DNA of 6,185 bases. Origin: Planctomycetota bacterium. Lineage in GTDB: Bacteria; Planctomycetota; Brocadiia; Brocadiales; Bathyanammoxibiaceae. How positions within the stretch are numbered: the stretch's first letter is position 1; each line of letters starts with the position of its first letter. A program made the translations under genes and the position numbers. Positions 1-4,595 of this stretch are shown one piece after another. The notes beneath the pieces are model-generated. The model did no database searches. It was given only the letters and a program-made list of their open reading frames with translations, and was not told the DNA's origin. The stretch is from contig JAUVQR010000096.1 in the NCBI GenBank assembly GCA_030598065.1, positions 1 through 6,185 on the forward strand, written 5' to 3'.

Positions 1-190
1 CAAGGGCCGCCAGCAGGAGGACATAGAATGACGTCCAGCACGGAGAGACGATGCGCGCGACAACGTGGTCGTAGACCGGGGGGCCGCTGCCGTTATGCAG
101 CGTAACGAAGTGAACGATAACGCCGGCGCTGAGAAACAGACCGGTAACACGTTGTAACAACCAGGGCCATAGACTTGAACTGCCCGTCAT
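1..190 (-). CDS. Succinate dehydrogenase/fumarate reductase membrane anchor subunit (SdhC/SdhD-like), N-terminal part only
   Basis: The first 63 residues are present and the gene runs off the left edge. The fragment starts with a short polar N-terminus, then WLLQRVTG at residues 10-17 and a hydrophobic helix to about residue 31 containing His27, with His32 just after it. A second hydrophobic stretch begins near residue 55 (FYVLLLAAL). A W-L-x-Q-R-x-T-G motif leading into a helix with a histidine is typical of small SDH anchor subunits, which bind quinone and usually heme b in the cytoplasmic membrane. I cannot tell SdhC from SdhD, so I give no symbol. The ATG lies 9 bases after the malate dehydrogenase stop codon, and AGGAG at 197-201 overlaps that stop, which indicates co-transcription. 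The flavoprotein and iron-sulfur subunits would be expected further left; this is inference. Confidence 0.72.
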   Translation of the reverse strand, partial: MTGSSSLWPWLLQRVTGLFLSAGVIVHFVTLHNGSGPPVYDHVVARIVSPCWTSFYVLLLAAL

Positions 191-196
191 CTCCCG

Positions 197-201
197 CTCC
201 T
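197..201 (-). promoter_or_regulatory. Ribosome binding site of the SDH anchor gene, overlapping the mdh stop codon
   Basis: AGGAG on the minus strand sits 6 bases before the ATG at 190-188 and shares bases with the mdh TAG stop (202-200). This supports the chosen start and suggests translational coupling with malate dehydrogenase. Confidence 0.7.
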
Positions 202-1132
202 ACTTTATTATCCCGTTCACCTCTGCGCACTCGGCCCTCACCCCCTCGGCCGAGTTCTGTAACGCCTTGTTCTCTTCATCGGTAAGGTGCAGCTCGATGA
301 TACCCTCAACGCCTTTCGAGCCCAACTTTGCAGGAACGCCTATAAATATGTCGTTCAGTCCGTACTCTCCCTGGCATAAAACGGTGGAAGGCAGTATCTT
401 TTTCTTGTCCCTGAGTATGGCCACCACCATCTCCGTTATCGCGGCCGACGGGGCGACATACGCGCTGCCGGTCTTAAGGAGGTTTACTATCTCCGCGCCG
501 CCGCCAATCGTCCGCTTGGTCAGCGCGTCTATCGTGTCCTTGGGGAGAAGCTCCGTTATCGGAACGCCCGCTACAGTAGTATATCTTGCCAGAGGCAACG
601 GGCTGCTGTGTCCGCCTATCAGTGTGGCCTGCACGTTCTCAACCGAGACCTTCAGCTCCCTGGCGACGAACGTGGCAAACCTGGCGGTGTCCAGGACGCC
701 CGCCATGCCGATAACCCTCTCCTTCGGAAATCCGCACGTCTTGTATGCGGTGTACACCATGGCGTCAAGGGGGTTGCTTACCACCAGAAGTATCGTATCC
801 GGCGATCGCTCCACCAGGTCTTTTACGACCGACTTGATAACCTTGGCGTTATTCTCAAGGAGGTCAGACCTTGCCATACCCGGTTTTCTGGCCCTGCCCG
901 CGGTGATGACGCAAATCGCAGAGCCCCCGGTCTCGTCGTAAGAATTTGTTCCTGTAAGATCCCCGTCGTAGCCGTATATTGGACCTGCCTCAAGCACGTC
1001 CAGCGACTTCCCCTGGGGCATACCCTCGGCCACGTCTACCAGGACGATGTCACCGACCTCCTTCTCGGCAAGCCTCTGGGCGGTTGTACCCCCCACGTTG
1101 CCCGCCCCGACTATCGTTATCTTCGTTCTCAC
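200..1132 (-). CDS. mdh: Malate dehydrogenase, LDH-like family, NAD-dependent
   Basis: The 310-residue product interconverts malate and oxaloacetate with NAD in the cytoplasm. The Rossmann motif GAGNVG is at residues 9-14, with acidic Asp33 ending the second strand as expected for NAD rather than NADP. The substrate loop RKPGMAR (82-88) carries the arginine that separates MDH from LDH. SNP (119-121), the LDTAR motif with Asp148 and Arg151, and catalytic His175 in GGHSS are all present. The length is normal for the family. The stretch after His175 reads SSPLP where most LDH-like MDHs have GDTMVP, one residue shorter by eye. The start is GTG at 1132-1130, overlapping the aconitase TGA in the sequence GTGA. 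GGAAGG at 1139-1144 lies 6 bases upstream. It is the middle gene of an acn-mdh-sdh operon. Confidence 0.95.
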   Translation of the reverse strand: MRTKITIVGAGNVGGTTAQRLAEKEVGDIVLVDVAEGMPQGKSLDVLEAGPIYGYDGDLTGTNSYDETGGSAICVITAGRARKPGMARSDLLENNAKVIKSVVKDLVERSPDTILLVVSNPLDAMVYTAYKTCGFPKERVIGMAGVLDTARFATFVARELKVSVENVQATLIGGHSSPLPLARYTTVAGVPITELLPKDTIDALTKRTIGGGAEIVNLLKTGSAYVAPSAAITEMVVAILRDKKKILPSTVLCQGEYGLNDIFIGVPAKLGSKGVEGIIELHLTDEENKALQNSAEGVRAECAEVNGIIK

Positions 1133-3066
1133 TGTGCGCCTTCCATCTTCCCCGCCTGATAGTTCAACAGTCCGCCGGCAAGCACTATCTGGGCCTCCCT
1201 TTCGGTAAACCTGTGTTCCACGCCGATTTCTTTACCCTTTGTAACGTTCAAGACGGTTACCGGTCTGTCTTCAGAGAGCGCCGTTCTTGCGTCTTGAAGC
1301 CTTAATAGGTCTCCGGTGTCAAGAGAATCGTATCCAGATTCGCCGACAAAGACAAGTGGCAAAATCCCTGTATTAATCAGGTTAGTCCTGTGTATCCTTG
1401 CGAAGGACTTCGCTATGACCGCCTTTATGCCCAGATGCATGGGGGCCAGCGCCGCGTGCTCCCTGCTGGAACCCTGACCGTAATTGCCACCGCCCACAAT
1501 AAAGCCGCCTTTCTTCTCTTCAGCCCTGACGGCAAAGTCCTTGTCCACGTGCATGAAGGTAAACTTGGAGATGGCGGGTATGTTGGAGCGGAATTTCAGT
1601 ATCTGGTTCCCCGCGGGAAGGATGTGGTCGGTGCTTATGTTATCCCCCAGCTTCAGAAGCACCTCGCCCTCTATTGAGTCGGCAAGGGGCCCTCTCTTCG
1701 GAAGTTCCTTTATGTTCGGCCCCCTTATCACCTCAACCTTATCGGGGTCTTTTGCCGGAGGCACTATAAACGCGTCGTTTATTTTTATCTTACCCAGCCC
1801 GTGAGATTTGACGGGTTTGCCCAGTTCCCTTGGGTCGCATATAATGCCTGTCAGAGCGGTGGCGGCGGCCGTCTCAACACTCGATAGAAACACGTCGGCC
1901 TCCGTCGTACCGCAGCGTCCACGGAAATTCCTGTTAAACGTCCTGAGCGATATTCCGCCCGAGCTCGGGACCTGGCCCATACCTATGCACGGACCGCAGG
2001 CGGGCTCAAGCACCCTTGCCCCCGCCTCTATCAGGTCCTCCAGGGCGCCGTTCCTGCCTATAAGCTCCAGTACCTGCCGGGAGCCGGGGCTTATCGTAAG
2101 GGTCAGATCTGGCGGAACCTTCTTTCCCTTTAACACGGTGGCGAGCATCATCAGGTCGCGGTACGAAGAGTTGGTGCAACTTCCAACACAGACCTGGTTT
2201 ACCTTAGTACCGGCAACCTCCTTCACCGTACATACGTTGTCAGGGCTGCTGGGTCTCGCAATCATCGGCTCAAGACTGCTGAGGTCAAGTTCTATCACCT
2301 CGTCGTAGCTCGCGTCCTCGTCAGGACCGATTTCCACCCAGTCCTTCCCTCTCTTCTGGTGCTTCATACAGTTGCGGACGATTTCATCGCTTGGGAAGAT
2401 GGACGTTGTAGCCCCCAGCTCCGCGCCCATATTCGTTATGGTCGAACGCTCCGGCACCTGGAACCGCTTTATCCCCGGTCCGCCGTACTCAAATATCTTG
2501 CCCGTACCTCCCTTGACGCTCAGCATCTGAAGCAGCTTGAGTATAACGTCCTTGGCCGCCACCCAGGGACCCGGCTCCCCGGTCAGCCTGACAAGGACCA
2601 CCCTGGGCATTATCATAAAAAAGGGCGCTCCGGCCATTGCCATTGCCACGTCAAGCCCCCCGGCCCCGATGGCAATCATCCCCATGCCGCCGCACGTGGG
2701 GGTATGGCTGTCCGAACCAAGCATAATCTGCCCGGGGACGGCAAACCGTTCACGGTGCACCTGGTGGCAGATGCCGTTTCCCGGCTTGGAATAGTAAATC
2801 CCGTACCTGGCGGCTATGGTCTGCAGATACAAATGGTCGTCCGTGTTCTCTACGCTGGTCTGGAGCGTATTGTGGTCGACGTAGCTCACCGACAATTTGG
2901 TGCGAACCCTCGGCACACCCATCGCCTCAAACTGCAGGTAGGCCATGGTGCCGGTAGCGTCCTGAGTCAGTGTCTGGTCTACGGACACCGCTATCTCCGT
3001 GCCGGGCTTCAGTTCTCCCGACACGAGATGCGCCTTCAATATTTTTTGTACCAGATTCATGGCCAT
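1129..3066 (-). CDS. acn: Aconitate hydratase, Aquifex-type (about 645 residues)
   Basis: It interconverts citrate and isocitrate via cis-aconitate using a [4Fe-4S] cluster. Numbering from the ATG at 3066, the cluster ligands are Cys297 in GSCTNSS and Cys357/Cys360 in PACGPCIG. Other aconitase signatures are DQTLTQDATGT (30-40), GSDSHTPT (117-124), NRNFRGR (378-384), and in the swivel domain GDNISTDHI (474-482) and GSSREHAAL (532-540) with the catalytic serine. The length and the very short N-terminus match the compact 'putative, Aquifex type' aconitases rather than the roughly 890-residue AcnA. An open frame extends to a GTG at 3099, but that codon lies in a terminator hairpin, and family members as I recall them begin like MxxNLxxKI, matching the ATG at 3066; ATG 3060 is a less likely alternative. 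The upstream site (TAAGAG, 3075-3080) is weak. First gene of the TCA operon. Confidence 0.95.
   Translation of the reverse strand: MAMNLVQKILKAHLVSGELKPGTEIAVSVDQTLTQDATGTMAYLQFEAMGVPRVRTKLSVSYVDHNTLQTSVENTDDHLYLQTIAARYGIYYSKPGNGICHQVHRERFAVPGQIMLGSDSHTPTCGGMGMIAIGAGGLDVAMAMAGAPFFMIMPRVVLVRLTGEPGPWVAAKDVILKLLQMLSVKGGTGKIFEYGGPGIKRFQVPERSTITNMGAELGATTSIFPSDEIVRNCMKHQKRGKDWVEIGPDEDASYDEVIELDLSSLEPMIARPSSPDNVCTVKEVAGTKVNQVCVGSCTNSSYRDLMMLATVLKGKKVPPDLTLTISPGSRQVLELIGRNGALEDLIEAGARVLEPACGPCIGMGQVPSSGGISLRTFNRNFRGRCGTTEADVFLSSVETAAATALTGIICDPRELGKPVKSHGLGKIKINDAFIVPPAKDPDKVEVIRGPNIKELPKRGPLADSIEGEVLLKLGDNISTDHILPAGNQILKFRSNIPAISKFTFMHVDKDFAVRAEEKKGGFIVGGGNYGQGSSREHAALAPMHLGIKAVIAKSFARIHRTNLINTGILPLVFVGESGYDSLDTGDLLRLQDARTALSEDRPVTVLNVTKGKEIGVEHRFTEREAQIVLAGGLLNYQAGKMEGAQ
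1139..1144 (-). promoter_or_regulatory. Ribosome binding site deciding the GTG start of mdh
   Basis: GGAAGG on the minus strand lies inside the last codons of aconitase, 6 bases before the GTG at 1132. It supports the GTG start and the 4-base overlap arrangement. Confidence 0.65.
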
Positions 3067-3087
3067 GGAACACGCTCTTACGTAATT

Positions 3088-3120
3088 AAAAAACCCCACC
3101 TTAATTGCGTGGGGTTTTTT
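3088..3120 (-). terminator. Strong intrinsic terminator between the cytochrome and aconitase genes
   Basis: The minus strand reads AAAAAACCCCAC, a 9-base loop, then GTGGGGTTTTTT: a 6-bp GC-rich core (CCCCAC at 3094-3099, GTGGGG at 3109-3114) extended by six A-T pairs and ending in a T run. It lies downstream of the cytochrome stop at 3183, so the obvious role is ending that transcript. It also ends only 21 bases before the aconitase ATG, so a transcript entering aconitase from upstream would have to pass it. The structure is symmetric and could act on either strand, but no plus-strand gene feeds into it. Confidence 0.85.
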
Positions 3121-3121
3121 T

Positions 3122-3140
3122 AATCACCTCCGCGGTGATT
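3122..3140. repeat. Perfect inverted repeat AATCACC-N5-GGTGATT
   Basis: Seven-base perfect arms (3122-3128 and 3134-3140) flank a 5-base loop, directly next to the terminator. As RNA on the minus strand it forms a hairpin whose 3' arm contains GGAGGTGATT, a near-perfect complement of the 16S rRNA tail but with no start codon at a usable distance. As DNA it could be an operator for the aconitase operon. The sequence does not decide between a leader hairpin, part of a tandem terminator and a protein-binding site. Confidence 0.5.
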
Positions 3141-3182
3141 CATTTCCGTAATAAAACAGATTTTCTCTAGATTACAAACCCC

Positions 3183-4388
3183 TTAAAGCCGTTCGGGCAC
3201 GACGTTAATCTTTTCGAAGTTGTGGCTCTTCTCCGGACCATGGCACTCCTGACAGGCGGGTTTGTGTCCTATCCTATCCGTCCACCTGGTCAACATCTTG
3301 CCATGTGACGAGTCCGGCGACAGGTCGAGCTCGGAATGGTCGGGAAACGCGCCTCCCGTGTGACACTTTTCACAGGCGGTGGACCTCGATGCCTGCTCCT
3401 TTGAGAACACGTGTCCCATGTGACATGAGCCACAGTCCTCACCGGCCTCGTCCCACGGACGTATTATGCTGAAGCGGTGACAATCCTTACATAGAGACAT
3501 GCTTAACTGCTTTGTCCCTATCTCCTCTCCAGCCACCTTCACCACGACACGGCCCTGCATGTGCTTGGTGTGCTTAAACTCATTATATTCCTTTTCATGG
3601 CAACCGGAACAACTGCTGGCCGGTACGTGCCCTGCTCTCTCCTTAATTACACTGTGGTCGTTGCCGTGACACCCGTCACAGGTCACGCCCTTCTTGGCGT
3701 GTTTGCCCATGGTCCACTCCTTAACGACCTCAGGGGTGGTGTTCTTGTGGCAGCCGAGGCATTCCACGTCTTTATACGTGCCTATCGGCTCTATCTTGGC
3801 CTCGGGGTGCGTCTTCTTCATCTCGGTGTACGCCTTGAACATGTCTCCCGGCATATGCGGGTGAACCAGTCCGGCGTGACACTCGATGCACATGACCCCC
3901 TTGAGGACGCCATCAGATATCTTGCGCATACTGGTCGCAACGGCCGGCAGGTGGGTGTCATCCTTCGTGTACCCTTCGTTGTGGCACCTTATGCAGTTGC
4001 TGTTTACGACCGGTATACTGTCTTCCGCAATCTCTATAATCCTGCCGTCGGAAAACGTCCCCTTTACGTGTTCGATTGTGTCGTGGGTACCGTCACTAAG
4101 CTTCGCGTGCAGAAAACCCTTCAGGCCGGCCCCCACGTGACACTCATGGCAGTTATGCACGTGTTCGTTATGGTGTTTTGATTCCATAAAGGAGGTGTAA
4201 TGGATGTCCATCTCGTGGCACAACTGGCCGCAGAAGGCGACGGTCTCCGAGTAGTGGTACATCTGCAGATTGCCGATGCCGAATACCGCCAGGAAGACGA
4301 TGAGGCCAATACCTGCCGTTCTCTTGTTCTGCGTCACCCACTCAATGGCCTTCGTGGACCAGCATCCACACTTCTCGTCTTCCGACAT
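3183..4388 (-). CDS. Membrane-anchored 11-heme cytochrome c: NapC/NrfH-like tetraheme module fused to a truncated HAO-like heptaheme module
   Basis: The product has 401 residues. A short cytoplasmic N-terminus with Cys7 and Cys9 precedes one membrane helix (about 24-41), which serves as an uncleaved anchor; the rest should be periplasmic. There are eleven heme-binding motifs: CX3CH at 53-58, then CXXCH at 80, 132, 167, 210, 237, 260, 300, 319, 339 and 379 (position of the first Cys). Hemes 1-4, with CHEM after the first motif and CIECHAGLVH at the fourth, follow the NapC/NirT/NrfH quinol-dehydrogenase pattern. From residue 205 the order CLGCHKNTTP, GKHAKKGVTCDGCHG, CSGCHEKEYNEF, CKDCH, CGSCHMGHVFS, CEKCHTGG, SSHGKM follows the first seven hemes of the HAO octaheme family. 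The eighth heme and the C-terminal region with the crosslinking tyrosine are absent. It probably carries electrons from quinol to a periplasmic partner; substrate and direction are unknown. The ATG has a strong site (AGGAGG, 4395-4400). Confidence 0.9.
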   Translation of the reverse strand: MSEDEKCGCWSTKAIEWVTQNKRTAGIGLIVFLAVFGIGNLQMYHYSETVAFCGQLCHEMDIHYTSFMESKHHNEHVHNCHECHVGAGLKGFLHAKLSDGTHDTIEHVKGTFSDGRIIEIAEDSIPVVNSNCIRCHNEGYTKDDTHLPAVATSMRKISDGVLKGVMCIECHAGLVHPHMPGDMFKAYTEMKKTHPEAKIEPIGTYKDVECLGCHKNTTPEVVKEWTMGKHAKKGVTCDGCHGNDHSVIKERAGHVPASSCSGCHEKEYNEFKHTKHMQGRVVVKVAGEEIGTKQLSMSLCKDCHRFSIIRPWDEAGEDCGSCHMGHVFSKEQASRSTACEKCHTGGAFPDHSELDLSPDSSHGKMLTRWTDRIGHKPACQECHGPEKSHNFEKINVVPERL

Positions 4389-4394
4389 ACCATC

Positions 4395-4400
4395 CCTCCT
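4395..4400 (-). promoter_or_regulatory. Ribosome binding site of the cytochrome gene
   Basis: A consensus AGGAGG on the minus strand lies 6 bases before the ATG at 4388 and fixes the start just ahead of the single membrane helix. Confidence 0.85.
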
Positions 4401-4407
4401 CTTTGAT

Positions 4408-4417
4408 GTACATGTAC
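4408..4417. repeat. 10-bp perfect palindrome GTACATGTAC in the cytochrome leader
   Basis: The palindrome lies between the predicted transcription start (near 4448) and the ribosome binding site of the cytochrome gene, so it would sit in the 5' untranslated region. A downstream operator is possible, but a palindrome of this size can occur by chance. Confidence 0.3.
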
Positions 4418-4454
4418 GGTGGTCTTTAACTTCGATAAGCTTTGAGAGAGGAGG

Positions 4455-4484
4455 ATTTTACCACAACGGCCCGACAGGTTTCAA
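4455..4484 (-). promoter_or_regulatory. Sigma70-type promoter for the cytochrome gene
   Basis: On the minus strand TTGAAA (4484-4479) and TAAAAT (4460-4455) are separated by 18 bases. Each hexamer matches five of six consensus bases, and a TGG just before the -10 box gives an extended -10 (TGn). Transcription would start near 4448, leaving a leader of about 60 bases. This is the best promoter match I found in the window. Confidence 0.6.
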
Positions 4485-4525
4485 GTGTTTTTAGTATGTT
4501 GATTTCCGGCCCCTTTCTGGTAAGA

Positions 4526-4554
4526 TTGCTTATTTCCACGCCGTGTTATATAGC
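4526..4554 (+). promoter_or_regulatory. Possible promoter for the SUMF1-like gene
   Basis: TGTTATATA (4544-4552) resembles an extended -10 element. TTGCTT at 4526-4531 could be the -35 box, 15 bases from TATATA or 17 bases from the overlapping TATAGC (4549-4554). The -35 match is poor, so this is a weak call; position and A+T-rich composition are the main support. Confidence 0.35.
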
Positions 4555-4581
4555 TAAGTGTAGCTTCACATTAGAGCTGTT

Positions 4582-4587
4582 GGAGGT
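4582..4587 (+). promoter_or_regulatory. Ribosome binding site of the SUMF1-like gene
   Basis: GGAGGT lies 8 bases before the ATG at 4596 and supports that start, which places a signal peptide at the N-terminus. Confidence 0.8.
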
Positions 4588-4595
4588 GCAAGGGT

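Noticed and set aside
267..941. Long plus-strand open frame (224 codons) opposite malate dehydrogenase
   Set aside because: It is the antisense shadow of a clearly conserved gene, and its translation shows no recognisable motif.
3067..3099. Extension of aconitase by 11 residues to the GTG at 3099
   Set aside because: The GTG is part of the terminator stem and no ribosome binding site lies at a usable distance; the extra residues do not look like the family N-terminus.
2359..3123. Plus-strand open frame of 254 codons opposite aconitase
   Set aside because: It is an antisense shadow that runs through the terminator; the composition is an artefact of the GC-rich opposite strand.
3561..4181. 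Plus-strand frame of 206 codons opposite the cytochrome
   Set aside because: The cytochrome strand has eleven ordered heme motifs, so this frame is a shadow.
4451..4456. Plus-strand GAGGAT as a ribosome binding site for an upstream gene
   Set aside because: No start codon follows at a suitable distance; the bases are better explained as part of the minus-strand promoter region.
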